From the NCBI GenBank assembly GCA_035543335.1, contig DASZZH010000029.1:1-63978 (forward strand): DNA of 63,978 nucleotides. Direction: 5' to 3'. Under the pieces are notes generated by a model. The model saw only the letters and a list, made by a program, of their open reading frames with translations, had not been told where the DNA came from and did not search any database. The DNA comes from Burkholderiales bacterium. Its GTDB lineage: Bacteria > Pseudomonadota > Gammaproteobacteria > Burkholderiales > JAHFRG01. The position numbers were made by a program, and so were the translations under genes. How positions within the stretch are numbered: the first letter of the stretch is position 1; each line of letters starts with the position of its first letter. Positions 17,222 to 26,352 of the stretch are shown here, in pieces.

Positions 17222-20020
17222 TTATATGGCGAGCACTTGTCCGCCACCAAAACTTGCGTGCTCGGGCTTCCTCCCACCACGTTTTACTCTGACCGCACAG
17301 TACTTGAATTCTGGTATTTTGCCGACAGGGTCGAGCGCCGGATTGGTCAGCAGATTCGCCGCTGCCTCGTAGAAGCAGAAGGGAATAAACACCACGCCGC
17401 GCGGCGTGCCGTCGTCGGCGCGCGCATAGAGCGAAATTTCCCCGCGCCGGGATTCCACGGTAATCACTTCCCCCGGTTGCACGCTGATGGCATCCAAATC
17501 CAAAGGATGGAGTGAAGCCACCGGTTCGGGCTCAATCGCATCGAGCACGCCAGCGCGGCGGGTCATGCTGCCGGTATGCCAGTGCTCAAGCTGCCGCCCG
17601 GTAATCAGCACCAGAGGATAATCCCGGTCCGGCCGCTCGTTGGCGGGAATGATATCCGCCGGCACAAACCGCCCGCGGCCGTTTGCTGTCGGGAAGCGGT
17701 CGGTAAATACTACCGGCTCGCCGGGATCGCCTTCGTGCTCGCACGGATAAGTTACCGAGCTATCACGCTCAAGCCGTTCCCAGGTAATCCCCGCGATCGA
17801 AGACATCGCCTTGCGCATTTCATTGAACACGTCCTTCGGCCCCGGGTAATTCCAGTTGAGCCCCATGCGCCGCGCGATTTCCTGGATGATCCATAGATCG
17901 TGTTTTGCCTCGCCCGGAAGATCCAGCGCCTGCCGGCCGAGCTGCACCATACGGTCGGTGTTGGTGACCGTGCCGGTTTTCTCCGGCCACGCCGAAGCCG
18001 GCAGGATGACGTCGGCGAGGTACGCAGTTTCAGTGAGGAAAAGGTCCTGCACCACCAGCCACTCGAGTTCGGCCAGCGCTTCGCGCGCATGCCTGAGATC
18101 AGGGTCGGACATGGCGGGGTTCTCACCCATGATGTACATGCCACGGATTTGCCCGGCGTGCACCGCGTTCATGATTTCCACCACCGTGAGGCCCGGCTTG
18201 GGATCGAGTTTGGTACCCCACAGTTTCTCGAATGCGGCGCGCACGCTTGCGTTGTCCACAGGCTGATAATCGGGATATACCATCGGAATCAGCCCGGAGT
18301 CGGAGGCGCCCTGCACATTGTTCTGCCCACGCAAGGGATGCAGCCCGGTGCCCGGACGCCCCACCTGGCCGGTGAGCAGTGAGAGCGCGATCAGGCAACG
18401 CGCATTGTCGGTGCCGTGCACATGCTGCGAAATGCCCATGCCCCAGAAGATCATCGATCCTTTCGAGGTAGCGTAAAGCCTTGCCACCTCTTTGATCGTT
18501 GCGGCGGGAACACCGCAAATCGGCGCCATAGCTTCAGGGCTGTAGCCTTCAACGTTTTTCTTCAGTTCCTCGTAACCGCTGGTGCGGTTCTTGATGAACT
18601 CCTCGTTCACCAGCCCTTCACGCACGATGGTGTGCATCATGGCATTCAACAGCGCCACGTCGGTGTCGGGTTTGAACTGCAGGAAGTAAGCCGCGTGACG
18701 CGCGAGTTCCGAGCCGCGCGGATCGGCAACGATGAGCTTCACGCCCTTTTTCACCGCATTCTTGATCCAGGTGGCCGCCACCGGATGGTTCACTGTCGGA
18801 TTGGCCCCGATCACGAACACCACTTCCGCTTTCAGAACGTCGCTGACCTGGTTCGACACCGCGCCCGAGCCAATGCCTTCGAGCAGCGCCGCCACACTGG
18901 AGGCGTGGCACAGGCGCGTGCAGTGGTCCACATTATTGCTGCCGAAGCCGGTGCGCACCAGCTTCTGGAACAGATATGCTTCTTCGTTCGAGCCCTTGGC
19001 CGAACCGAAGCCGGCAAGCGCCTGCGGGCCTTGGGCATCGCGGATTTTTTTCAAATTGCCTGTTGCGAGCTCCAGCGCCTCCTCCCAACTCGCTTCACGG
19101 AAGACTTTCAGCACGTCTTCCGGATCCATCACGAAATTGGCGGACTTGGGAAAACCCGGCCGGCGAATCAGCGGCTTGGTGAGTCGCTGTTTATGACTTA
19201 CGTAATCGAAACCGTAACGGCCTTTCACGCACAGCCGGCCGTGATTGGCCGGGCCGTCGCGCCCTTGCACGTAAAGAATCTTGTTGTCCTTGACATGGTA
19301 GGTGAGCTGGCAACCGACACCGCAGTAGGGACAAACCGAATCCACGGTCTTGTCCGGCTTGAGCATGCCCACGCCCCGGGCGGGCATAAGCGCGCCGGTG
19401 GGACAGGCTTGCACGCATTCTCCGCATGCCACGCAGGTGCTGATGCCCATCGGGTCATCGAGGTCAAATACGATCTTGGAATGCTCGCCGCGGAACGCGT
19501 AGCCGATGACATCGTTGACCTGCTCTTCGCGGCAGGCACGCAGGCAGCGTGTGCACTGGATGCAGGCGTCGAGATTCACCGCAATGGCGGGGTGCGAAAC
19601 ATCGGCGGCCGGTTGCTGCCGCGGGCTGAAGCGCGGTTTTCCGACCTTGAGTTTTTTCGCCCACAGATCGAGCTCGGAATTCAGGGTATAGGATGTTTCC
19701 GACATGTCGGAGAGCAAAAGCTCGAACACCATCTTTTGCGACGCGCGTGCACGTTCGTTGTCGGAAAACACCTCCATGCCGCTCTTCGGATTACGGCAGC
19801 AGGAAGGCGCCAATATTCGCTCACCCTTAATTTCCACCATGCATGCGCGGCAGTTGCCGTCAGGGCGCATGCCTTTCTGGTAACAGAGATGCGGGATTTC
19901 CACGCCATGGCGCTTGGCGATTTCAATCAGGATTTCGTTGCTGTAGCCGCTGACGGTTTTGCCGTTCAGCTTGAACACCACCACTTCCGGTTTGACGGCC
20001 TGCTCCATCGGCGCATTCAT
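17222..20020 (-). CDS. fdhA: NAD-dependent formate dehydrogenase, alpha (molybdopterin) subunit
   Basis: 932 residues. The N-terminal 2Fe-2S ferredoxin-like domain has HLCYQKGMRPDGNCRACMVE. A His/Cys iron-sulphur segment follows, then two 4Fe-4S motifs (CIQCTRCLRAC and CVACGECVQACPTGAL). The Fe4S4-Mo/W-bisPGD catalytic part begins with CPYCGVGC near residue 232. The metal-ligand site is CTRLCHASSVAAL: Cys where some enzymes use selenocysteine. The last 120 residues are the molydopterin-dinucleotide binding domain. It is a soluble FdsA/FdhA-type enzyme oxidising formate to CO2, working with the adjacent NuoEF-like beta subunit (19-bp gap). No fdhD chaperone gene is in view. Confidence 0.94.
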   Translation of the reverse strand: MNAPMEQAVKPEVVVFKLNGKTVSGYSNEILIEIAKRHGVEIPHLCYQKGMRPDGNCRACMVEIKGERILAPSCCRNPKSGMEVFSDNERARASQKMVFELLLSDMSETSYTLNSELDLWAKKLKVGKPRFSPRQQPAADVSHPAIAVNLDACIQCTRCLRACREEQVNDVIGYAFRGEHSKIVFDLDDPMGISTCVACGECVQACPTGALMPARGVGMLKPDKTVDSVCPYCGVGCQLTYHVKDNKILYVQGRDGPANHGRLCVKGRYGFDYVSHKQRLTKPLIRRPGFPKSANFVMDPEDVLKVFREASWEEALELATGNLKKIRDAQGPQALAGFGSAKGSNEEAYLFQKLVRTGFGSNNVDHCTRLCHASSVAALLEGIGSGAVSNQVSDVLKAEVVFVIGANPTVNHPVAATWIKNAVKKGVKLIVADPRGSELARHAAYFLQFKPDTDVALLNAMMHTIVREGLVNEEFIKNRTSGYEELKKNVEGYSPEAMAPICGVPAATIKEVARLYATSKGSMIFWGMGISQHVHGTDNARCLIALSLLTGQVGRPGTGLHPLRGQNNVQGASDSGLIPMVYPDYQPVDNASVRAAFEKLWGTKLDPKPGLTVVEIMNAVHAGQIRGMYIMGENPAMSDPDLRHAREALAELEWLVVQDLFLTETAYLADVILPASAWPEKTGTVTNTDRMVQLGRQALDLPGEAKHDLWIIQEIARRMGLNWNYPGPKDVFNEMRKAMSSIAGITWERLERDSSVTYPCEHEGDPGEPVVFTDRFPTANGRGRFVPADIIPANERPDRDYPLVLITGRQLEHWHTGSMTRRAGVLDAIEPEPVASLHPLDLDAISVQPGEVITVESRRGEISLYARADDGTPRGVVFIPFCFYEAAANLLTNPALDPVGKIPEFKYCAVRVKRGGRKPEHASFGGGQVLAI

Positions 20021-20039
20021 GGGTTTCTCCTGCCGCCTG

Positions 20040-21728
20040 TCACACGATTTCGTTCGGAAAGTATTTCATCACGCAGCGCACCGGGTTGGGCGCCGCCTGC
20101 CCCAAGCCGCAAATCGAGGCGTCAGCCATGGCTACTGAGAGTTCTTCGAGCAGCGCCTGGTTCCATTTTGGCGCGTTCATGAGCTTCAACGCCTTGACGG
20201 TGCCGACACGGCAGGGTGTGCATTGTCCGCACGATTCTTCGGAAAAAAATTTCATAAGGTTGCGCGCCGCGGCCGCAGCGCGGTCCTTGTCTGACAAAAT
20301 AATCACCGCCGCCGAGCCGATAAAGCAACCATACTCGTTAAAAGTATCGAAATCCATCGGAATATTGCCCATGGACGCCGGCAGAATGCCGCCCGATGCG
20401 CCGCCCGGAAGATAAGCATAAAATTCATGGCCGGGCAGCATTCCGCCGCAATATTCGTCTATCAGCTCGCGCACAGTGATGCCGGCAGGCGCGAGATGCA
20501 CGCCGGGTTTTTGCACGCGCCCGGATACCGAGAACGAGCGCAAACCCTTGCGGCCGTGGCGGCCGTGCGAGGAAAACCACTCCGCGCCCTTTTCCAGAAT
20601 GTCGCGCACCCAATAAAGCGTTTCCATGTTGTGCTCAAGCGTTGGCCTGCCAAATAAGCCCACTTGGGCGACATAGGGCGGACGCAGCCGCGGCATGCCG
20701 CGCTTGCCTTCTATAGATTCAATCATCGCCGATTCTTCGCCGCAGATGTAGGCGCCGGCACCGCGCCGCAAATGCATTTTAGGCAGTTGGCACGGAGGAT
20801 TTGCAGTTAAGCTGGCGAGCTCTTTGGTGAGAATCTCGCGGCAGCCGGCGTATTCATCGCGCAGATAAATGTAGATTTCGTGAATCTCCACCGCCCACGC
20901 CGCAATCAGCATGCCTTCAAGGAAACGATGCGGATCGCGTTCCAGGTAATAGCGGTCTTTAAACGTGCCGGGCTCGCCTTCGTCAATGTTCACCGCCATG
21001 AAGCGCGGTGCGGGTTCGCCTCTCACGATGCGCCACTTGCGACCGGCGGGGAAGCCTGCGCCGCCCAGGCCGCGCAATCCTGAGTCTTCCATGATCTTGA
21101 TCACCGATTCCACTTCGTGATCACCTTTTACGCAATCCAACAGCAACTGATAGCCGGCATGTTCGCGGTATTCTTCGTAGCCGATGTAGGAAGAGACCGG
21201 ACATTTGCTTGCCTTGGCGTTAACCGCGGATTGCACCTGGCTTATGGTGGCGTGCGCCAGCGGATTTTGCCCTACCACCGCCACCGGCGCCTGCTCACAA
21301 CGTCCAACGCAGGGCGCGGGTATTACTCTTACTTCGGAACCAAGGGTGCGCTTGAGTTCGGAGATCAACTGCTGCGCGCCGACCAATTCACAGGAAAGCG
21401 AATCGCACACGCGGACGGTCAACGCGGGCGGTGTGTTTTCTCCTTCCTTGACGACATCGAAATGATGATAAAACGTCGCGACCTCGTAAACTTCAGTGGT
21501 CGCGAGCCTCATCTCGGCAGCCAGCGCCACAATGTGACGGGACGAGATATGGCCGTAGCGGTCCTGGAATTTGTGCAAATGCTCGATCAGCAAATCGCGG
21601 CTACGCGATTCATTGCCGAGCAGCGCCTGTACTTCCGCCAGCGCGGCAGAATCGACGATACGACCCTTGGGCGTAGCGCGCACGCTGTGCTGTTTCGAGC
21701 GATTGCCTACGGGCTTATCTCCTGCCAT
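20040..21728 (-). CDS. fdhB: NAD-dependent formate dehydrogenase, beta subunit (NuoE-NuoF fusion)
   Basis: 562 residues from the ATG at 21728, which has GAGAGGAG 5 bases ahead; a GTG 36 bases further upstream is possible but lacks such a site. Residues about 20-165 are a thioredoxin-like 2Fe-2S NuoE domain (CDSLSC, then CVGRCEQAP). The rest is NuoF: FMN/NADH region GLRGLGGAGFPAGRKW and NIDEGEPGTFKDR, and the 4Fe-4S motif ESCGQCTPCRVG. It transfers electrons from the alpha subunit to NAD+. In many genomes NuoE is a separate gamma subunit; here it is fused. Followed by fdhA. Confidence 0.93.
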   Translation of the reverse strand: MAGDKPVGNRSKQHSVRATPKGRIVDSAALAEVQALLGNESRSRDLLIEHLHKFQDRYGHISSRHIVALAAEMRLATTEVYEVATFYHHFDVVKEGENTPPALTVRVCDSLSCELVGAQQLISELKRTLGSEVRVIPAPCVGRCEQAPVAVVGQNPLAHATISQVQSAVNAKASKCPVSSYIGYEEYREHAGYQLLLDCVKGDHEVESVIKIMEDSGLRGLGGAGFPAGRKWRIVRGEPAPRFMAVNIDEGEPGTFKDRYYLERDPHRFLEGMLIAAWAVEIHEIYIYLRDEYAGCREILTKELASLTANPPCQLPKMHLRRGAGAYICGEESAMIESIEGKRGMPRLRPPYVAQVGLFGRPTLEHNMETLYWVRDILEKGAEWFSSHGRHGRKGLRSFSVSGRVQKPGVHLAPAGITVRELIDEYCGGMLPGHEFYAYLPGGASGGILPASMGNIPMDFDTFNEYGCFIGSAAVIILSDKDRAAAAARNLMKFFSEESCGQCTPCRVGTVKALKLMNAPKWNQALLEELSVAMADASICGLGQAAPNPVRCVMKYFPNEIV

Positions 21729-21806
21729 CAACACTCCTCTCGATGCAAAACTTTGATTCCGCACCTAGTTTTCATGCCTACGTACTAGTTCAAGCTACAT
21801 TGTCAA

Positions 21807-21812
21807 ATTATA
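21807..21812 (-). promoter_or_regulatory. Candidate -10 box of the fdhBA operon
   Basis: TATAAT on the minus strand, 79 bp upstream of the fdhB start in an AT-rich gap. No clear -35 at the standard distance. Confidence 0.35.
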
Positions 21813-21883
21813 CGAATATTTTTGTGCCTTGCAGCGACTTGCGGTAGCAGCAAGCAGAAACAGTTAATAAAACTATTACAAAC

Positions 21884-21958
21884 TTAGAGCACTGCCTTGA
21901 GCAACTTTCCCATCTCGGCGGGATTGCGGGTAACTTTTATCCCACACCCCTCCATTAC
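21884..21958 (-). repeat. Second copy of the sucD 3' end (75-bp direct repeat)
   Basis: 75 bases matching 22026-22100 with two mismatches (both within the last dozen sense bases). The true copy encodes the last 24 residues and stop of SucD; this downstream copy still reads [20 protein letters not shown] followed by KAVL and a stop, with Ala replacing Ser. Weak similarity continues a few codons further (QKLM versus EKLA). The 67-bp spacer has a hairpin (TAACATT/AATGTTA, with flanking GGC/GCC). It is either a decayed tandem duplication or the footprint of an element that integrated at the gene's 3' end. Confidence 0.85.
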
Positions 21959-22025
21959 CATAAGCTTTTGGTTCCGGCATAACATTGCGCTTCGCGAAAT
22001 GTTAGCCTCCACCGAAAGTTGACCT

Positions 22026-22901
22026 TTAGAGCACTGACTTCAGCAACTTTCCCATCTCGGCGGGATTGCGGGTAACTTTTATCCCACACCCCTCCATTAC
22101 GGCCAACTTTTCCTGCGCGGTTCCTTTGCCTCCGGAAATGATGGCGCCTGTATGCCCCATGCGCTTTCCAGGCGGCGCGGTAACGCCGGCGATGAAACCG
22201 ACCACCGGCTTGTGCATGTTGGCCTTGACCCAGCGCGCGCAGTCTTCTTCGTCGGTGCCGCCGATTTCCCCCACCATGACTACCGCGTCGGTATCCGGAT
22301 CTTCATTGAACATCTTCATGACATCAATGTGCTTGAGGCCGTTCACCGGATCGCCGCCGATGCCGACACAAGTGGATTGCCCCAAGCCCTGCTCCATCAA
22401 TTGGCCAACTGCTTCATAAGTCAGCGTGCCGGAGCGAGACACCACGCCGACGCGGCCCTTTTTATGAATGTGCCCCGGCATGATGCCGATCTTGATTTCA
22501 TCCGGCGTGATCACGCCCGGGCAATTGGGGCCGATGAGAACGGTTTTCTTGCCGCGCATCCTGTAGCGGGTGCGAATCATGTCGCGCACCGGTATGCCTT
22601 CAGTGATGCAAATCACCAGATCGAGATCGGCTTCCACCGCTTCGTCTATCGCTACCGCGGCAAACGGCGGCGGAACATAAATGACAGAAACCATCGCCCC
22701 GGTTTTTTCCTTCGCTTCCTTGACGGTGGCATAGATCAGTATGCCCTCAAAATCCTCGCCGGGCTTCTTTGGATTCACCCCGGCAACAAAACAGTTTTTG
22801 CCGTTAGCATAGTCGCGGCACATGCGGGTGTGGAATTGCCCGGTCTTTCCGGTAATGCCTTGGGTCATCACTCTCGTGTTCTTGTTAATCAGGATTGCCA
22901 T
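22026..22901 (-). CDS. sucD: Succinyl-CoA ligase (ADP-forming) alpha subunit
   Basis: 291 residues, full length. The CoA-binding Rossmann domain starts with [11 protein letters not shown]; the phosphohistidine is in [16 protein letters not shown] and is preceded by [12 protein letters not shown]. It catalyses the phosphorylated step of succinyl-CoA to succinate conversion in the TCA cycle with SucC. AAGGAAG lies 8 bases before the ATG. The 106-bp gap to sucC is filled by a GTGAA-type repeat element. The last 75 bp of the gene recur downstream (21884-21958). Confidence 0.97.
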   Translation of the reverse strand: MAILINKNTRVMTQGITGKTGQFHTRMCRDYANGKNCFVAGVNPKKPGEDFEGILIYATVKEAKEKTGAMVSVIYVPPPFAAVAIDEAVEADLDLVICITEGIPVRDMIRTRYRMRGKKTVLIGPNCPGVITPDEIKIGIMPGHIHKKGRVGVVSRSGTLTYEAVGQLMEQGLGQSTCVGIGGDPVNGLKHIDVMKMFNEDPDTDAVVMVGEIGGTDEEDCARWVKANMHKPVVGFIAGVTAPPGKRMGHTGAIISGGKGTAQEKLAVMEGCGIKVTRNPAEMGKLLKSVL

Positions 22902-22916
22902 TTATTTACTTCCTTT

Positions 22917-23016
22917 GTGAAACAACGGGTGAAAAGTGAATCGCGCTGTGCGCGGTAAATGAGGTGAAATTGGTTTTGCCTTTCCACTCGTTCACTTGTT
23001 CACTCGTTCACTTTTT
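22917..23016. repeat. Intergenic element of GTGAA-type octamers around a GGTTTTGC core (sucC-sucD)
   Basis: On the plus strand the right arm is a tandem octamer array CACTCGTT, CACTTGTT, CACTCGTT, CACTTTTT (22985-23016). The left arm has scattered GTGAA units (22931, 22936, 22964 and nearby), and GGTTTTGC sits between (22972-22979). The arms are inversely oriented so the transcript could fold back. The stop codon of sucC (23008-23010) is supplied by the array itself. The same design occurs between tatA and tatB (31558-31668). Confidence 0.7.
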
Positions 23017-24174
23017 ATTCGCGGCAGCCACAACTTTTTGCGCGGCATCCGCCATGTTGGTGCCGGAGATGATGGGCAATCCCGACTCGGCAAGGATTTT
23101 CTTGCCCACGTCCACATTGGTGCCTTCCAGCCGCACCACCAGCGGCACGTTAAGATGCGCCTGTTTCACAGCGGCGACGATGCCTTCGGCGATTACGTCG
23201 CATTTCATTATCCCGCCGAAGATGTTGACTAGAATCGCCTTCACTTTGGGATTTTTCAGCATAATCTTGAATGCTTCGGTGACTTTCTCGATGGTGGCGC
23301 CGCCGCCGACGTCGAGAAAGTTGGCGGGCGAGCCGCCGTAGAGCTTGGCAATATCCATGGTCGCCATCGCCAGTCCCGCGCCGTTCACCAGGCAACCGAT
23401 ATTGCCGTCAAGGGAAATGTAGGATAAATCATGTGTCGACGCCTCGATTTCCGCTGGATCTTCTTCATCAAGATCGCGCAGCGCCACGATCTCCGGATGT
23501 CGGTAGAGCGCGTTGCCGTCAAAATTCATTTTCGCATCCAGCGCCAGCACGCGGTTATCGCCGGCCAGGATCAACGGATTGATTTCTGCAAGGGAAGCAT
23601 CAGTTTCGTCAAACGCCTTGTATAGCCCTTTGAAAAAATCGCGCGCCCGCGCCACAGCAGCTTCCGGAACGCCAATTTTGCGCGCTATCTCTTCAGCGTC
23701 TTTGTCGATTAGTCCCTGTATCGGGTCGATGAACACCTTATGGATTTTTTCCGGCATCTTGGCCGCGACTTCCTCGATTTCAGTGCCGCCTTCCGAGCTT
23801 GCCATCAGCACCACGCGTTGTGTACCGCGGTCCACCACCATGCCGACGTAGAGTTCTTTTCTGATGTCGGCCCCTTCTTCAATCAGCAGGCGCTTGACGA
23901 GGCGCCCCTCGGGCCCGGTCTGGTGTGTCACCAGACGCATGCCGAGAATCCGGCTCGCGTATTGTTTGACTTCATCGAACGACTTTGCCACTTTGACGCC
24001 GCCGCCTTTTCCCCGTCCGCCGGCGTGGATCTGTGCTTTTACCACCCAAACTTTGCCGCCAAGTTGCTGCGCCGCCTTTACCGCCTCGTCAACCGAAAAG
24101 CAGGCGATGCCGCGCGGCGTGGCGACGCCGTATTTCCTCAGGATTTCCTTTCCCTGATATTCGTGTATCTTCAT
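23008..24174 (-). CDS. sucC: Succinyl-CoA ligase (ADP-forming) beta subunit
   Basis: 388 residues, standard length. It starts [17 protein letters not shown] (ATP-grasp domain). Mid-sequence are [20 protein letters not shown] and [18 protein letters not shown], and the C-terminal CoA-ligase domain has [17 protein letters not shown]. It binds the nucleotide and succinate and pairs with SucD. The stop codon lies within an octamer repeat array. Upstream lies a truncated malic enzyme frame rather than the more usual TCA neighbours. Confidence 0.97.
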   Translation of the reverse strand: MKIHEYQGKEILRKYGVATPRGIACFSVDEAVKAAQQLGGKVWVVKAQIHAGGRGKGGGVKVAKSFDEVKQYASRILGMRLVTHQTGPEGRLVKRLLIEEGADIRKELYVGMVVDRGTQRVVLMASSEGGTEIEEVAAKMPEKIHKVFIDPIQGLIDKDAEEIARKIGVPEAAVARARDFFKGLYKAFDETDASLAEINPLILAGDNRVLALDAKMNFDGNALYRHPEIVALRDLDEEDPAEIEASTHDLSYISLDGNIGCLVNGAGLAMATMDIAKLYGGSPANFLDVGGGATIEKVTEAFKIMLKNPKVKAILVNIFGGIMKCDVIAEGIVAAVKQAHLNVPLVVRLEGTNVDVGKKILAESGLPIISGTNMADAAQKVVAAANKK

Positions 24175-24188
24175 TGCTGTTCTTAATA

Positions 24189-24353
24189 TTAGAGCTTCAG
24201 GCTGGCTTGCTCGAAGCGCTCAGCGTTGGCGTCCATCACCGCGAGCGCTAGATCAGCCTGGGTGGCAAGCGGCTTGGTGGCGATGACTTCGGTTTTTCCG
24301 GGAGTGGGGAAGCGGTGGTAGTGCAGCGCGCTTTCGGTCAGCTTGTCAGGCAT
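24189..24353 (-). pseudogene. maeB: Malic enzyme (MaeB) 5' remnant
   Basis: 54 codons. Residues 5-36 (TESALHYHRFPTPGK, then ATKPLATQADLALA) match the start of NADP-dependent malic enzymes, which normally continue YSPGVA and about 700 more residues. Here the frame switches to 16 unrecognised residues ([16 protein letters not shown]) and stops. No Shine-Dalgarno site is visible. It lies 20 bp after tRNA-Thr and 14 bp before sucC. Read as what is left of maeB after a large internal deletion, possibly joined to the end of another gene. A small functional peptide is unlikely. Confidence 0.7.
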
Positions 24354-24373
24354 TTTTATTAAGAGAGAAAAAG

Positions 24374-24449
24374 TGGTGCCGGCAAAAGGATTCGAACCCT
24401 CGACCAACTGATTACAAATCAGCTGCTCTACCAACTGAGCTATGCCGGC
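24374..24449 (-). tRNA. tRNA-Thr (anticodon UGU)
   Basis: 76 bases with encoded CCA. The acceptor stem is GCCGGCA/TGCCGGC, the D-arm GCTC-AGTTGGTA-GAGC, and the anticodon stem CTGAT/ATCAG with loop TTTGTAA (anticodon TGT). The T-arm contains GGTTCGAATCC. All stems pair. It sits between sspB and the malic enzyme remnant on the same strand. Confidence 0.97.
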
Positions 24450-24534
24450 AGTGGAAGTTGATTATAGAACTTCGAGCGGGCCCCAGCAACGAAGATGCAA
24501 CAGAACCAAGGCCGTCCGGCCACGAAAGCCTGCT

Positions 24535-24930
24535 TTATTTGATGACTTGCAGGCGCGGTTTGCCGTTAGGCGTGGAGGGAGAAGGATTATCCTCGCCCGT
24601 CTTCTGCTCGGTTGCAGCAGGCGCGTCATTGAAGAACAGGCCCTGGCCGTTTTCCTTGGCGAAAACTCCGTTCACCGCATCCAGGGGAATGGAAAGCTCT
24701 CGTGAAACACCGTCAAAGCGCGCCGAGAATTGAATCAAATCATTGCCCAGGGTGAGATTGCGCGTCGCGTTCAGGCTGATGTTGAGGATGATTTCGCCGT
24801 TTTTGACGTGTTCCATCGGCACGCGTGTGCGCTCGTTCACTTTCACCGCAAGATAAGGCGTAAGTCCGCTGTCGGCGCACCATTCGCAGAGCGCGCGGAT
24901 CAGATAAGGTTTGCTGGAAATATTTTTCAT
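24535..24930 (-). CDS. sspB: ClpXP specificity-enhancing factor SspB
   Basis: 131 residues. The conserved fold starts SSKPYLIRALCEWCADSGLTPY and continues VPMEHVKNGEIILNIS and LIQFSARFDG. The C-terminus is a flexible Pro/Ser/Asn tail ending in PRLQVIK, the short ClpX-docking peptide of this family. It delivers ssrA-tagged proteins to ClpXP. It follows sspA by 40 bp, the classic pair, and precedes tRNA-Thr. Confidence 0.95.
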   Translation of the reverse strand: MKNISSKPYLIRALCEWCADSGLTPYLAVKVNERTRVPMEHVKNGEIILNISLNATRNLTLGNDLIQFSARFDGVSRELSIPLDAVNGVFAKENGQGLFFNDAPAATEQKTGEDNPSPSTPNGKPRLQVIK

Positions 24931-24970
24931 TCGCCACTCACGAAACAGTATAGCAGGTAACCAGCGGGGT

Positions 24971-25570
24971 TCATTTGCGCATGGCGCGTTCGGCTGCCGT
25001 CAGCGAATCGATGAACGCGGGGCGGCTAAACAAGCGCTCGGCGTATTTCATAAGCGGCGCTGCGGGCTTGCCCAATTGAATGTCGTAATGGTCGAGCCGC
25101 CACAACAGCGGTGCAATCGCCACATCGAGCATGGAAAACTCATCACCCAGCATGTATTTATGCTTGGCGAAGACCGGCGCGATCTGCGTAAGATTGTCAC
25201 AGATCACCAAGCGCGCCTTGTCGGCGGTTTTTTGATTGCCGTGCTCGATGGTCTCGATTTGCGAGAAGAGTTCGAGCTCGAAGCGGAACAGGAACAGGCG
25301 GGCGCGGGCACGCATCACCGGATCGGCCGGCATGAGCTGCGGATGGGGAAAACGGTCGTCAATGTATTCGTTGATGATGTTGGCTTCGTACAGAATCAGG
25401 TCGCGCTCCACCAGCACCGGCACCCGGTTGTACGGGTTCATCACCGCCAGGTCCTCAGGCATGTTGTAGAGGTCCACGTCCACTATCTGGAAATCCATGC
25501 CCTTTTCAAAAAGCACGATGCGGCAGCGGTGGCTGAAAAGACAGGTGGTTCCGGAGTATAAGGTCATCAT
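24971..25570 (-). CDS. sspA: Stringent starvation protein A (GST-fold, RNA polymerase associated)
   Basis: 199 residues with an N-terminal thioredoxin-like domain (MTLYSGTTCLFSHRCRIVLFE, cis-Pro in NRVPVLVERD) and an all-helical C-terminal GST domain. SspA binds RNA polymerase and modulates transcription under starvation rather than acting as a glutathione transferase. The first two codons are both ATG, so the start could be 25567. It follows petC by 51 bp, giving the usual betaproteobacterial order petABC-sspA-sspB. Confidence 0.94.
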   Translation of the reverse strand: MMTLYSGTTCLFSHRCRIVLFEKGMDFQIVDVDLYNMPEDLAVMNPYNRVPVLVERDLILYEANIINEYIDDRFPHPQLMPADPVMRARARLFLFRFELELFSQIETIEHGNQKTADKARLVICDNLTQIAPVFAKHKYMLGDEFSMLDVAIAPLLWRLDHYDIQLGKPAAPLMKYAERLFSRPAFIDSLTAAERAMRK

Positions 25571-25621
25571 GGCTGTTACCGCCCGCTAGAGTTGTTATTC
25601 ACATGGCTCTCCAAGGACGCT

Positions 25622-26350
25622 CTAATGAACGTCCTTCCAGAATTCCTTCTTCAACGCGTAGGTGAGCACGAACAGGATGCCGAGGAAAATCAGCACAAAC
25701 ATGCCCAGTTGCACGCGGAAATTGCGCGCCGGCTCGGCCATGTACACGAGATAATTCACCAGGTCCGCGACCAGCCTGTCGTATTGCTGCGGCGTGAGCG
25801 CGCCCGGCTTTTCCAGTATCAGCTTGTGATCCTCGTGCTGGTGTCCCTGTGAATCGGTCTTTTCTTCCGTCTTCAGCATCTGCACGCCCTGCAATTCGTG
25901 CAGCACGTGCGGCATGCCCACCAGCGGAAATACCGTGTTGTTCCAGCCGGTGTGCGTGCTGTCGTCGCGGTAAAAACTGCGCAAATAGGTGTAGAGCCAG
26001 TCGGCGCCGCGCACGCGGGCAATCAGCGACAAATCCGGCGGCGGCGCGCCGAACCAGTCCTTGGCGTCGCTCTTGTCCATCGCCACGGTCATGGTATCGC
26101 CCACGCGTTTCGCCACCGCGAACATCAGGTTGTCCTTGATCTGTTGCTCGGTGAGGCCCAGGTCCTGCAAGCGGTTGTAGCGCATGTAAGCCGCGTTGTG
26201 GCAGGTCACGCAGTAGTTGACGAAAATACGCGCGCCGCGCTGCAGTGAAATCTTGTCGTGCTGGTTGACCGGTGCGGTGTCGTACTTTGCATCGCTTGAA
26301 GCAAGGGCCGCAACCGGGACAAGCATTAAAGTCAGCAGGAGTTTTTTCAT
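25622..26350 (-). CDS. petC: Cytochrome c1 of the bc1 complex
   Basis: 242 residues. It has a Sec signal (MKKLLLTLMLVPVAALASS), the haem c motif CVTCH near residue 54, the axial Met region in the second half, and a C-terminal membrane anchor (FVLIFLGILFVLTYALKKEFW). It takes electrons from the Rieske protein and passes them to a soluble cytochrome c. The 2-bp gap to petB shows translational coupling. Confidence 0.96.
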   Translation of the reverse strand: MKKLLLTLMLVPVAALASSDAKYDTAPVNQHDKISLQRGARIFVNYCVTCHNAAYMRYNRLQDLGLTEQQIKDNLMFAVAKRVGDTMTVAMDKSDAKDWFGAPPPDLSLIARVRGADWLYTYLRSFYRDDSTHTGWNNTVFPLVGMPHVLHELQGVQMLKTEEKTDSQGHQHEDHKLILEKPGALTPQQYDRLVADLVNYLVYMAEPARNFRVQLGMFVLIFLGILFVLTYALKKEFWKDVH

Positions 26351-26352
26351 TG

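Noticed and set aside
18416..20182. 588-codon plus-strand frame opposite fdhA
   Set aside because: It mirrors fdhA codons and has no domain or ribosome binding site.
21978..22010. Hairpin TAACATT/AATGTTA between the sucD repeats as a possible attC site
   Set aside because: At about 32 bp it is too short and lacks the R/L box organisation.
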